This document shows positions 25,184 to 33,591 of a stretch of 64,000 nucleotides of DNA, piece after piece (within the stretch, counting starts at the first letter, position 1; each line of letters starts with the position of its first letter). The DNA lies in the NCBI GenBank assembly GCA_002483265.1, contig DLHO01000018.1:62239-126238 (forward strand), in the 5' to 3' direction. The DNA comes from Flavobacteriales bacterium UBA7666 (GTDB taxonomy: Bacteria; Bacteroidota; Bacteroidia; Flavobacteriales_D; Crocinitomicaceae). The position numbers were made by a program, and so were the translations under genes. The notes under the pieces were generated by a model. It had not been told where the DNA came from and made no database searches. It was given only the letters and a program-made list of their open reading frames with translations.

Positions 25184-26180
25184 CTTTTGAATAGTTTTTT
25201 GGTAAGAGAAAAAAGGACAATGCCCCAAGGATAATGATCAATAACGTTTGGGAAGACCAGATGATTGCACCTAAAGCACAACCGATTCCCCAAGCCTGAT
25301 CTCCATATTCGCCTTTTAAATAATATTCAATAACAAGACCGACTACCAAGGGGAAAATGCCTATTCCGCCATTGGTCAATGTAATTCCTAGTGAACCCGC
25401 CAAAAAAGCGAGTAACATTCCGGTTGGTGGAACATGTGTTGTTTCGTCAAGTGCAAAAAAGCAGATGGCAAAATAAACCACGTACAAGACCCAAATGAAT
25501 AACGTATGTCCGATAAATCCAAGTGGATTCTTTGTTTTAAAAACCGATAAAGCACCGGAAACCAACCCTTTTATAAACCCGATAACTTTTAAGCGAATGG
25601 TTTTTATCAAAAACACGATCCCAAAGGCGGCAAGAAACACTCCGATAATAATCCATTTGATTAGTTGAAATCTGGAAGCCGATTCAGGATTGGAGGAAAA
25701 AGTAGCTTCGATTAACTCCTTGATTTTCCAAAAATCTCCAGCTCCTACAATGGAAGCTATCAACGCGACAGAAAGTAGCATGATAAGGTCAAAGACGCGT
25801 TCTGCCAAAATAGTTCCGAAAGATTTGGAAAAAGGAATTCCATCTGATCGATACAGCATAGCTGCTCTTGAAGCTTCACCTGCTCTGGGAATGGTTAAAT
25901 TCACAATATACCCGATCATGATTGCATGGTACCGATTCCAAAAAGAAGTTTTATATCCGATTGGTTCCAATAAATATTTCCAGCGATAAGCTCTTGAAAG
26001 CAAAGCGAAAAAACTCAATAATAAGGATAAGAAAACCCAGAAATAATTGGCTTCGCGAAGTGCTTTGTAAAAAGCATCTTTCACTGCCGGTTCCATGGAG
26101 TGAAAAAAGAACCAGATCAGATAAACGCCTAAGGCCAGTGGAAGAACTGTTTTTAGAAGAATACCTGCTGCTTTTTTCAT
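25155..26180 (-). CDS. Flippase-like (lysylphosphatidylglycerol synthase TM region) membrane protein
   Basis: 341 residues with about eight hydrophobic helices and the family segments LLSRAYRWKYLLEPIGY, YIVNLTIPRAGEASRAAMLY (the NxxxPxxxGE-type core) and GSLGITLTNGGIGIFPLVVG. It belongs to the UPF0104/AglD group of integral membrane proteins, whose members act in lipid or glycolipid handling. The exact substrate cannot be told. It shares one base with the panD stop codon (TAATG) and overlaps rfaE2, so panD, this gene and rfaE2 form one operon. Confidence 0.85.
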   Translation of the reverse strand: MKKAAGILLKTVLPLALGVYLIWFFFHSMEPAVKDAFYKALREANYFWVFLSLLLSFFALLSRAYRWKYLLEPIGYKTSFWNRYHAIMIGYIVNLTIPRAGEASRAAMLYRSDGIPFSKSFGTILAERVFDLIMLLSVALIASIVGAGDFWKIKELIEATFSSNPESASRFQLIKWIIIGVFLAAFGIVFLIKTIRLKVIGFIKGLVSGALSVFKTKNPLGFIGHTLFIWVLYVVYFAICFFALDETTHVPPTGMLLAFLAGSLGITLTNGGIGIFPLVVGLVIEYYLKGEYGDQAWGIGCALGAIIWSSQTLLIIILGALSFFLLPKNYSKDGEIRADQA

Positions 26181-26530
26181 TAGACTATCAAATTAGTCAA
26201 TTCATTTGGAAAAACCAAAGACGGTTTAAATGATCGTGCTTCCTCAGGAGTCATATATCCATAACCAATAACGATGATCATATCACCAACAGCAACTTTT
26301 CTGGCAGCCGGACCATTCAAACAAATTGTTCCGCTTCCTCTGTCACCTTTTATAACGTAAGTTTCCAAACGTTCGCCATTATTTATATTGACAACCTGAA
26401 CACGCTCTCCCTCAACCAAATTAGAGGCATCCATCAATGCTTCATCAATGGTAATACTTCCTACGTAATTTAATTCTGCCTGAGTGACGCGTACGCGGTG
26501 AATTTTTGATTTGACTACTTGTATCAACAT
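26180..26530 (-). CDS. panD: Aspartate 1-decarboxylase
   Basis: 116 residues, the usual size. Makes beta-alanine from aspartate for pantothenate. The self-cleavage site that forms the pyruvoyl group is visible as NYVGSITID (Gly24-Ser25). Further conserved segments are [20 protein letters not shown] and DMIIVIGYG. panC, which uses beta-alanine, lies just upstream on the same strand but with its own promoter. A TATCTTTG box precedes panD. Confidence 0.97.
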   Translation of the reverse strand: MLIQVVKSKIHRVRVTQAELNYVGSITIDEALMDASNLVEGERVQVVNINNGERLETYVIKGDRGSGTICLNGPAARKVAVGDMIIVIGYGYMTPEEARSFKPSLVFPNELTNLIV

Positions 26531-26549
26531 GTTTGTAAAAATCGAAGTG

Positions 26550-26557
26550 CAAAGATA
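26550..26557 (-). promoter_or_regulatory. panD: -7 box for panD operon
   Basis: On the minus strand TATCTTTG matches TAnnTTTG, 19 bases before the panD ATG. No good TTTG lies at the standard -33 distance, so strength is uncertain. Confidence 0.5.
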
Positions 26558-26755
26558 AGAAAAAGCTAAAGCTTTTGAAGACTAAATCACGACAAATGTT
26601 AATGCGAAAGTGATTTGGAATAATTACGAATTACGAATCCCTATTTACGAATTTGGAAAGTCAGTATTCTTGAAATTCGTTAGTTAGTTAATGGAAATAA
26701 TGAATTCCGGGCGACATTGAACCAATGATCAGATAGTGTTCACCTATGAATAAAG

Positions 26756-26797
26756 CATGAATATCCCATGAATGTCCCATGGATATCCCAATGAATG
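26756..26797. repeat. 11-base imperfect tandem repeat
   Basis: Units read CATGAATATCC, CATGAATGTCC, CATGGATATCC and a fourth, partial CAATGAATG, head to tail with one or two differences each. Unit length does not preserve a reading frame and no ORF covers it. Confidence 0.7.
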
Positions 26798-26864
26798 TAT
26801 TAATTCTTAACATTATTTATCCAATGATGAAGTTTGGGCGAAAGCGCAGATTGGGAATTCGTAA

Positions 26865-27704
26865 TTACACCAGTGTCAAATTGTCAATCAATCTGACCTC
26901 TCCGCAGAAGCAGGCAATGCACATCGTTGCTCCCGGAACCCACTCATCTTTCAAATCTTGCAAGGTAACCGGATCTACAATATTTAAATATTCCAGCTGA
27001 AGGGTACCGGTTTCAAAAAAAGCAATCGCTCTGGTAAGTGTTTCCTCAGGTGAAAATTGGCTCGAATCGATTTTTGCCCGAGACAAAGTCTGGTAAATGA
27101 TCAACGCTTCTTCTTTCTGTGATTCGGACAAGCGCTTGTTGCGACTGCTCATAGCCAAACCTTTTTCAGTTCTTGAAGTCTCACAGGGAACAATCTGGAT
27201 CGGAAGATTCAGTTGATCTACCATCTTTTTAATAACGGCCACTTGCTGAAAATCTTTCAATCCAAAGTATGCTTTCTGAGGTTCAACCAATTCAAACAAA
27301 CGATAAACAACCTGAACAACTCCTTTAAAATGTCCCGGACGGAACTTTCCTTCCATTACTTGGTCCAAGCCCTCTAAATCTACCCGGGGAGATACCAGTT
27401 TTTCAGGATAAATTTCTGTTTCTGAGGGAAAAAAAGCAACATCACAACCGAATTTTTTCAACAATTCAGAATCGGCCTCAGGAGTCCGCGGATACTTTTC
27501 AAGATCTGATAGATTATTGAACTGGGTTGGGTTCACAAAAACACTTGCGACAACTACGTCACATTCAGCACTGGCGCGACTTACCAAGTCCATATGCCCT
27601 TGATGCAAGGCACCCATTGTAGGCACAAAACCAATGCTTTTACCTTCTTTTTGGGCTGAATTTAGAGCTTGCTTTAGCCCTTCAACCGTGTTGATTATTT
27701 CCAC
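26865..27704 (-). CDS. panC: Pantothenate synthetase
   Basis: 279 residues from a GTG start giving (M)EIINTVEGLKQALNSA, the normal PanC beginning and length. The longer frame to 27737 is disfavoured because its ATG falls inside the -7 box. Joins pantoate and beta-alanine with ATP. Motifs: FVPTMGALHQGHMDLV (HxGH), VASVFVNPTQFN, RPGHFKGVVQVVYRLFE, YFGLKDFQQ (KDxQQ) and MSSRNKRLS (KMSxS-like). C-terminal part contacts CIACFCGEVRLIDN. Confidence 0.96.
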   Translation of the reverse strand: MEIINTVEGLKQALNSAQKEGKSIGFVPTMGALHQGHMDLVSRASAECDVVVASVFVNPTQFNNLSDLEKYPRTPEADSELLKKFGCDVAFFPSETEIYPEKLVSPRVDLEGLDQVMEGKFRPGHFKGVVQVVYRLFELVEPQKAYFGLKDFQQVAVIKKMVDQLNLPIQIVPCETSRTEKGLAMSSRNKRLSESQKEEALIIYQTLSRAKIDSSQFSPEETLTRAIAFFETGTLQLEYLNIVDPVTLQDLKDEWVPGATMCIACFCGEVRLIDNLTLV

Positions 27705-27734
27705 ATTTCTACCCTTTCGTTCAAAACAAGCAGG

Positions 27735-27742
27735 CAAAACTA
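27735..27742 (-). promoter_or_regulatory. panC: -7 box for panC
   Basis: Minus-strand TAGTTTTG fits TAnnTTTG. A transcript start near 27729 leaves a ~25-base leader before the GTG at 27704, which supports that start over the ATG at 27737. Confidence 0.5.
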
Positions 27743-27751
27743 TATTAATAT

Positions 27752-27783
27752 CTTGAAGATTCCGTCTTTTTTTCGTAATTTTG
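27752..27783 (+). promoter_or_regulatory. Promoter of the glycogen synthase-glmS operon
   Basis: CTTG (27752-27755, one off TTTG), a 20-base spacer and TAATTTTG (27776-27783) match the Bacteroidota promoter pattern. The ATG follows 36 bases later. It diverges from the panC promoter, the two -7 boxes being 33 bases apart. Confidence 0.65.
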
Positions 27784-27819
27784 CACGTATAATATTCAAA
27801 AATTCCCCTATCGAATTCT

Positions 27820-28650
27820 ATGGAAAAGAAAAGAATTCTCTTTGTTTCTCAAGAAATATATCCATTTCTTGCTAAAACAGAAATTTCTCACAACGCTCGC
27901 AAACTTCCGCAAGGAACTCAGGAGAACGGTAAAGAAATCCGTGTTTTCACACCTCGCTTTGGCAGTATTAATGAAAGAAGACATCAACTTCATGAAGTAA
28001 TCCGTCTTTCGGGAATGAATATCATCATTGACGATAATGATCACCCGTTGATTATTAAGGTCGCGTCAATTCCCGCTGCTCGTTTGCAGGTTTATTTCAT
28101 CGATAACGATGAGTTCTTCAAACGTAAAACAAATGTAGCGGATGATAAAGGAGCTGATTTCGCTGACAATGACGAAAGAAGTATGTTCTTCTGTCGTGGT
28201 GTTTTGGAAACAGTTAAAAAATTAGGCTGGAAACCGGATGTGATTCATTGTCACGGATGGATGACTTCATTAATGTCTTTATACATCAAGAAGATCTACA
28301 ATAAAGATCCGCATTTTGCAGATACGAAAGTAGTCTACAGTATTTACGACGACAAAGAAGGATTCGAATCTGCTTGGGATGAACGCTTTCACGAAAAGCT
28401 GAAATTTGATGGATTTGATGAAGAAGTCACAAATTTAGTTAAAACACCTACTTTGGATGCAATAACTAAAGCAGCTGTAGCGTTCTCTGACGGAGTCATT
28501 CAAGGTAGTGAAGTAATTCAACCGGAATTGCAAAAAGTCTACGATGATGCGACGTGTTTAAAACTAAATTATTTACCGGAAGAACACTTAACCAAAGGAT
28601 TAACAGAATTCTTTGATAAAGTAATAGAAGAAGGCATTTTGATACAATGA
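27820..28650 (+). CDS. Short GT5-type glycogen/starch synthase (N-terminal domain only)
   Basis: 276 residues. Starts KKRILFVSQEIYPFLAKTEI, as GT5 glycogen synthases do, and keeps DVIHCHGWMTSLMSLYIKK. The full enzyme is about 470-480 residues with two Rossmann domains; here only the first is present and the C-terminal nucleotide-sugar domain is missing. The ADP-glucose contact KxGGL is changed to AKTEIS. Short proteins of this type next to panC, DUF4270 and glmS genes are common in Bacteroidota, so it is not a fresh truncation. Activity as a synthase is doubtful. Confidence 0.8.
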   Translation: MEKKRILFVSQEIYPFLAKTEISHNARKLPQGTQENGKEIRVFTPRFGSINERRHQLHEVIRLSGMNIIIDDNDHPLIIKVASIPAARLQVYFIDNDEFFKRKTNVADDKGADFADNDERSMFFCRGVLETVKKLGWKPDVIHCHGWMTSLMSLYIKKIYNKDPHFADTKVVYSIYDDKEGFESAWDERFHEKLKFDGFDEEVTNLVKTPTLDAITKAAVAFSDGVIQGSEVIQPELQKVYDDATCLKLNYLPEEHLTKGLTEFFDKVIEEGILIQ

Positions 28651-30014
28651 TGAAATTAAAAAAACTAAATAATAACTGGCGGAAAGGTATTTTACTTTCC
28701 GCTTGTTTTGTATTTACCGTTTCCGTTTTACCGAGCTGTAAGAAAACATCTTCCCAATTCGGATCAGAAGCGTTAAGTATTGAGGACTTATTAGCTGCTG
28801 GCGGTAAGGATACTTTTCAGTTAAACACGTCATCCATTCTTTTTGACACGCTCCCCACTGATAATCAGATTTTCGGAACTTTGGGAGCTTATCATGATCC
28901 TAAGTTTGGAACTGTGAATGCCTCAATTTATACTCAGCTATCAATTAGTGGAGCGGTATCAATGGGAGAAGATCCTATCGTTGATTCAGTTGTTCTAAGC
29001 TTGAACTTTGGCGGATTTTATGGTAAACAGGAATCTCAAACAGGTTATCTAGATCAACAAACATTTGAAGTTTACCAACTTGCGGATGAATTGGATAAAG
29101 ATGCTGATTATAAAAGAAATACGGTAAAAGCAACTACCGGTTCCAATTTGGTAGATCCGGGATCCGCAACCCAAAGACCAAACATGAAAAATCAAGTGGT
29201 CATTGCAGATAGTGATGGGAACGGTGCTAACGACACATTAAAGCCGCAGCTTCGACTGAAACTTGACAATGCTTTAGGTCAACAATTTCTTGATGACATG
29301 GCTGCAGGAAATGGAGCTTTCGTAAGCAGTGACGCTTTCCTTAGCTCAGGCTATTTCAAAGGATTGAAAATAAATGTTGCCAATGCAACACCTTCAAGCG
29401 GAACAGGATCCATTATGTATTTCAACTTAGGAAATGCACAAACTAAAATGACCATCTATTACAAACTTGCAGCGGAACCTTCTACCCCACGCAATATTGC
29501 TTTGGTGGTTAATGCTTCTTGTGCTGATTTCAATCATGTAGACATTGATCATACAGGTTATCACATTGCAGACGTTCTCTCAAATCCTATAAACGGACAA
29601 AGCCAGTTTTACAGCCAGTCATTCAACGCTATTCCTAAAATTGAACTTCCCACGATAACTAACATTCCAAGCAAATCACTCGTTAATAACGCTTTGCTTT
29701 ATTTGCCTGTAGCATATCAAACCGGGGATTTTTACTATCCGACCCAAACCTTTAACTTAGCTTATAAGAATGAAGACGGAACCTTCACCATCTTCGAAAC
29801 TGCAAGTTATGACAACAATCAGAAAGCATTTGTAGTTGACATGAGACATTACATCCAGGAATTAATCTCGGGTAAGAAGCAAAACAACGGAATCTACCTG
29901 ATTCCTTCGCAAAACTATTACCGCTGTACCGTTGACCGTGTGATTTTCAATGGTCCTTTATCACCTTACAAAACAAGACCTAAATTAGTTATTAAATATA
30001 CTGAATTCAAATAG
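28647..30014 (+). CDS. DUF4270 family lipoprotein
   Basis: 455 residues. Signal peptide ending in LPSC (Cys about 30) followed by KKTSS, so a lipoprotein. The DUF4270 pattern is clear: a variable beta-rich body with LDTLPTDNQIFGTLGAYHDP, and a C-terminal PSQNYYRCTVDRVIFNGP strand region. Found across Bacteroidota next to the short glycogen synthase and glmS. The start overlaps the previous stop (ATGA). Function unknown; probably outer-membrane or surface localised. Confidence 0.9.
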   Translation: MMKLKKLNNNWRKGILLSACFVFTVSVLPSCKKTSSQFGSEALSIEDLLAAGGKDTFQLNTSSILFDTLPTDNQIFGTLGAYHDPKFGTVNASIYTQLSISGAVSMGEDPIVDSVVLSLNFGGFYGKQESQTGYLDQQTFEVYQLADELDKDADYKRNTVKATTGSNLVDPGSATQRPNMKNQVVIADSDGNGANDTLKPQLRLKLDNALGQQFLDDMAAGNGAFVSSDAFLSSGYFKGLKINVANATPSSGTGSIMYFNLGNAQTKMTIYYKLAAEPSTPRNIALVVNASCADFNHVDIDHTGYHIADVLSNPINGQSQFYSQSFNAIPKIELPTITNIPSKSLVNNALLYLPVAYQTGDFYYPTQTFNLAYKNEDGTFTIFETASYDNNQKAFVVDMRHYIQELISGKKQNNGIYLIPSQNYYRCTVDRVIFNGPLSPYKTRPKLVIKYTEFK

Positions 30015-30016
30015 AC

Positions 30017-31861
30017 ATGTGTGGAATTGTAGCATATATCGGGAAGAAAGAAGCTTATCCAATTTTAATTAAAGGACTAAAGCGCTTAGAATATCGTGGG
30101 TATGATAGTGCAGGAATTGCATTATTAGATTCAGGAAAAGTGAATTTGTACAAACGTCAGGGAAAAGTATCCAACCTGGAAGAGTTTGTAGCCGGAAAAA
30201 ATCTAGCGGGACATGCTGGAATTGGTCATACTCGCTGGGCTACTCACGGAGCACCGAACGACATCAATGCACATCCACATTTTTCAAACAACGAAAAAAT
30301 CGCATTGATCCATAACGGAATCATTGAAAATTACAATAGTTTAAAAGAAGAATTGATCGTTCGCGGTTATCATTTCAAAAGTCAAACCGATACGGAAGTT
30401 TTGGTTCATTTGATCGATGATATTCAAAAGAAAGAGAATGTAGATTTAGCAGAAGCTGTTCGCATGGCATTGCAAAATGTGATTGGTGCTTACGCTATCG
30501 TCGTTATTTCTTCCGATAATCCAAATCAACTAATTGCGGCTCGTAAGAGTTCTCCATTAGTTGTTGGAATTGGCAAAGAAAATGATTTCTACCTTGCTTC
30601 TGACGCGACACCGATTATCGAATACACCAATCAGGTTGTTTACCTGGAGGACGAAGAAATTGCAGTAGTGGATCTGGTAACAGGTTTAAACATTACAAAT
30701 CTTCGCAACCAGCCAAAAACGCCTTATGTTCAGGAATTGGAAATGCAATTGGAAACACTTGAAAAAGGTGGGTACGAGCATTTCATGTTGAAAGAGATCC
30801 ACGAACAACCACGTTCAATCAAAGACTGTTTCCGCGGACGCTTAAATGCATCTGAAGGATGGGTTTCTTTGGGTGGTGTGAAAGACTATGAGCAAAAAAT
30901 GATCAATGCACAACGCATTGTGATGGTTGCTTGCGGAACTTCCTGGCATGCTTGTTTGGTCGGAGAATATTTATTCGAAGATTTAGCACGAATCAATGTA
31001 GAAGTAGAATACGCATCCGAATTCAGATACCGAAATCCAATCATCAACGAAAATGATATTGTGATCGCTGTATCTCAATCCGGTGAAACTGCGGATACTT
31101 TGGCAGCATTGGAACTTGCAAAATCAAAAGGAGCAACAATCCTCGGGATTTGTAACGTGGTTGGTTCTTCTATCTCACGCATTACAGACGCAGGTTCATA
31201 TACGCACGCAGGACCTGAAATCGGAGTTGCATCTACCAAAGCGTTTACCGCACAAGTAACTGTTTTGACATTAATGGCACTTTCTTTAGCTCATAAAAAA
31301 GGCACTTTAAGCGAGTCGAAATTCAGAACCATGCTTTCGGAATTGGAAATCATTCCTGAAAAAGTAAAACGTGTATTGGAGCGCAATGCCGAAATCGAAG
31401 AGATTGCAAAGATCTATAAAGATGCAAACAATGCACTTTATCTTGGAAGAGGAAGTTCTTTCCCGGTTGCATTGGAAGGCGCATTAAAACTAAAAGAAAT
31501 TTCATACATCCACGCGGAAGGATATCCTGCTGCAGAAATGAAACACGGCCCGATCGCATTGATCGATGAAGAAATGCCGGTTTTTGTAATCGCAACCAAA
31601 GGAACATCTTACGAAAAAGTAGTAAGTAATATTCAGGAAGTTAAAGCACGCAAAGGAAAGATCATTGCGATTGTAACGGAAGGTGATGTAGACGTAAAAG
31701 CAATGGCCGATCACGTGATTGAGATTCCTGATACGGACGAGCACCTGGTTCCAATTTTGGCAACGATTCCATTCCAATTATTGAGTTACCACATTGCGGT
31801 AATGAGAGATTGTAATGTAGATCAACCACGAAATTTGGCAAAATCGGTTACGGTAGAGTAA
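30017..31861 (+). CDS. glmS: Glutamine-fructose-6-phosphate aminotransferase (isomerizing)
   Basis: 614 residues. Begins MCGIVAYIGKKEAYPILIKG with the catalytic Cys2 of the class II glutamine amidotransferase domain, then GHTRWATHGAP and HNGIIENY. Two SIS domains follow: VACGTSWHACLVGEY and AVSQSGETADTLAAL, then YLGRGSSFPVALEGALKLKE. Ends RNLAKSVTVE, the conserved C-terminus. It makes glucosamine 6-phosphate for peptidoglycan and LPS. It follows the DUF4270 gene by 2 bases, within the operon that starts at 27820. Confidence 0.98.
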   Translation: MCGIVAYIGKKEAYPILIKGLKRLEYRGYDSAGIALLDSGKVNLYKRQGKVSNLEEFVAGKNLAGHAGIGHTRWATHGAPNDINAHPHFSNNEKIALIHNGIIENYNSLKEELIVRGYHFKSQTDTEVLVHLIDDIQKKENVDLAEAVRMALQNVIGAYAIVVISSDNPNQLIAARKSSPLVVGIGKENDFYLASDATPIIEYTNQVVYLEDEEIAVVDLVTGLNITNLRNQPKTPYVQELEMQLETLEKGGYEHFMLKEIHEQPRSIKDCFRGRLNASEGWVSLGGVKDYEQKMINAQRIVMVACGTSWHACLVGEYLFEDLARINVEVEYASEFRYRNPIINENDIVIAVSQSGETADTLAALELAKSKGATILGICNVVGSSISRITDAGSYTHAGPEIGVASTKAFTAQVTVLTLMALSLAHKKGTLSESKFRTMLSELEIIPEKVKRVLERNAEIEEIAKIYKDANNALYLGRGSSFPVALEGALKLKEISYIHAEGYPAAEMKHGPIALIDEEMPVFVIATKGTSYEKVVSNIQEVKARKGKIIAIVTEGDVDVKAMADHVIEIPDTDEHLVPILATIPFQLLSYHIAVMRDCNVDQPRNLAKSVTVE

Positions 31862-31879
31862 TTGAATTATAACATATAA

Positions 31880-31913
31880 AGATTAAACAAGAATAACTAA
31901 TCTTGTTTAATCT
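31880..31913 (+). terminator. Perfect 13-bp hairpin after glmS
   Basis: AGATTAAACAAGA and TCTTGTTTAATCT pair perfectly around an 8-base loop, 18 bases after the glmS stop. The following bases (ATTTGAT) hold no long T-run, so it may be a weak terminator or an mRNA 3'-end stabiliser. Confidence 0.6.
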
Positions 31914-31941
31914 ATTTGATAACTAATTTTAATACTATTTA

Positions 31942-32763
31942 ATGAAAAATTTAACCATCTTAAAAGGGAGTATTGCTCTAATCGCAATATCGATGATTTT
32001 CACATCTTGTAAAAAAGAGGAAATCACATCAAAAAAATCAATTTTACAATCTGAAAACCATGAGGTGAATCTACCAAGCTATAAATTTTCTTCTGTGGTG
32101 AAAATTTATGGTGAGAATACTGAAGATGGGTTTCTGACCTTATCAGTATCTTCCGATGATGAAATATATTTGGAGCAATACGTGGCAAAATTAAAGCAAG
32201 CAGCTATTTCATTCAAAGAATCTGATCCTTCGAATGAAGGCAAATTAAATCCAATCCTGGAGGAAAAATCGGAATCCAGTGTTTATTTGTCTTTTGAATG
32301 GAGTAATTATCATTTCAATCTTGAAAAAGGGAAAATCTACGGGGTATTTCTGACTTCAAAAAATGACAGTAAAGCGTTAGTTTATTACAATTCATTTAGC
32401 AATTGCTCTGGATTTACTTCTGGAAACGGATTTGCAGCAGTAAATATTTATGATACATATACCAGTCATAATAGTTTATGGAGTCTCTCAAATAATGCCA
32501 ATAGCCTCTTTTATCAAAAATTGTTATCCTATAATGATAATTTGGAAGTTAGAACATTTACTTATACACCTGTTTTTGGGAATATTTATTCAAGCTTTGT
32601 TTTAAATGGAGTAACAGTCTATTATCGTCCAAGACTTAATTATGTAAGCCCTGAAATGCCTAGTTTTTATACAGATTACAATTCTATCGGATATGGTAAT
32701 GGCATAGATAACACAAATGGCAATGGTGCTGGTTCTACTCTAACTGTCTACAAAGCTGGCTAA
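31942..32763 (+). CDS. Lipoprotein of unknown function
   Basis: 273 residues. Signal sequence MKNLTILKGSIALIAISMIF then TSCKK gives a lipobox with Cys near residue 23. The body is Ser/Asn/Tyr-rich with aromatic strands (VYLSFEWSNYHFNLEK, NGVTVYYRPRLNYV) and an S-N-C-S segment. No domain is recognised. It is AT-richer than glmS and stands alone before a bidirectional terminator. Confidence 0.8.
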   Translation: MKNLTILKGSIALIAISMIFTSCKKEEITSKKSILQSENHEVNLPSYKFSSVVKIYGENTEDGFLTLSVSSDDEIYLEQYVAKLKQAAISFKESDPSNEGKLNPILEEKSESSVYLSFEWSNYHFNLEKGKIYGVFLTSKNDSKALVYYNSFSNCSGFTSGNGFAAVNIYDTYTSHNSLWSLSNNANSLFYQKLLSYNDNLEVRTFTYTPVFGNIYSSFVLNGVTVYYRPRLNYVSPEMPSFYTDYNSIGYGNGIDNTNGNGAGSTLTVYKAG

Positions 32764-32801
32764 TTTTATTTGTCTAGGCTGTTAAACATTTTGTCATATA
32801 A

Positions 32802-32836
32802 AGAAGGGCTGTAAAATTAATTTTACAGCCCTTCTT
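32802..32836. terminator. Bidirectional terminator
   Basis: AGAAGGGCTGTAAAAT pairs with ATTTTACAGCCCTTCT with almost no loop; T-rich sequence follows on the plus side. It lies between convergent genes and can serve both. Confidence 0.88.
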
Positions 32837-32867
32837 CTTTTTCATATTTCGGGTTTGGTAGAACTAA

Positions 32868-33575
32868 TTAATCATTGTCTCTAATAATATAACCTTTTGT
32901 CATTATTCCCTCACGATAAAGTGTAATCTTCAAATCGTTAATAGATTCTTTCTCACTCAAAAAAAGTGTGGAGGAAATCAAACCCGGAGCACTGATCATC
33001 AAAGAAAAAGGATCTTTACTTTTACTCCAATCCAATGGAATTTTAAATTTCCCATCCTTTTCAGAAATCATCTTCAATAGCTCATTTCCTTCAGCATCCA
33101 GCAATTGGATAGTTACAGCTCCATAACCTTTCCCATCTACCAGAATAGTTCCGCTGGTAAACTTCTCATCTGAGTGATCGTAATATTCAATGGCGCTTAC
33201 TAAACCATCTAGTGGCTCCTGATAAATAATTACTTGTGTGGTATCTATTGGTGTAACTTGTGCATTCACATGAATCGCAGAGAAAGTCGTTAACGCAAGA
33301 CCTAAAGCAACCGCTTTCAAATCAAAAGAAAACGAATGATGAGGTCTTGTTAAAACATACCCCCTATCCATTTGATCCGGTCTAAATCTTCCACAAACGG
33401 ACTCTTTTTTCTTTCCTTCCAGATAACTCACGATCGAAAAATCCGACATCGAACTGAAATCTACAACAGTCTTACTGCAAGATTCGCAAAACCGGCCTTT
33501 TGCTTCCGGCTTCATTTGGTTCCAATCTTCGTGACATGGTTCCTCTATGCTATATTTGATTGTTTTCGCTTTCAT
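32868..33575 (-). CDS. Cys-cluster / hydrophobic segment / exported domain protein, paralogue 3
   Basis: 235 residues from MKAKTIKYSIEEPC. N-terminal cysteine domain (~10-75): PCHEDWNQM, GRFCESCSKTVVDFSSMSDF, then VCGRF, giving four Cys spaced like a zinc ribbon. A hydrophobic stretch FDLKAVALGLALTTFSA (~85-103) ends in a NAQ-type cleavage-like site. The rest is a carboxypeptidase-regulatory-like beta domain (GKGYGAVTIQLLDAEGNEL, GKFKIPLDWSKS). It is the last of three tandem paralogues, 16 bases after the previous one. Function unknown. Confidence 0.8.
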   Translation of the reverse strand: MKAKTIKYSIEEPCHEDWNQMKPEAKGRFCESCSKTVVDFSSMSDFSIVSYLEGKKKESVCGRFRPDQMDRGYVLTRPHHSFSFDLKAVALGLALTTFSAIHVNAQVTPIDTTQVIIYQEPLDGLVSAIEYYDHSDEKFTSGTILVDGKGYGAVTIQLLDAEGNELLKMISEKDGKFKIPLDWSKSKDPFSLMISAPGLISSTLFLSEKESINDLKITLYREGIMTKGYIIRDND

Positions 33576-33591
33576 GATCGTCAAGTTAAAT

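Larger units (their letters stand above)
26531..26864. other. Intergenic region between panC and panD with short repeats
   Basis: 334 bases without a gene. It contains the panD -7 box, a 20-base string AATAATTACGAATTACGAAT (26619-26638) that recurs exactly at 54873-54892, and a short inverted partner GAATTCGTAATTA (26855-26867) at the panC stop. It also holds a 3.8-copy tandem repeat of an 11-base unit (26756-26797). No terminator hairpin with a T-run was found. Confidence 0.5.
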
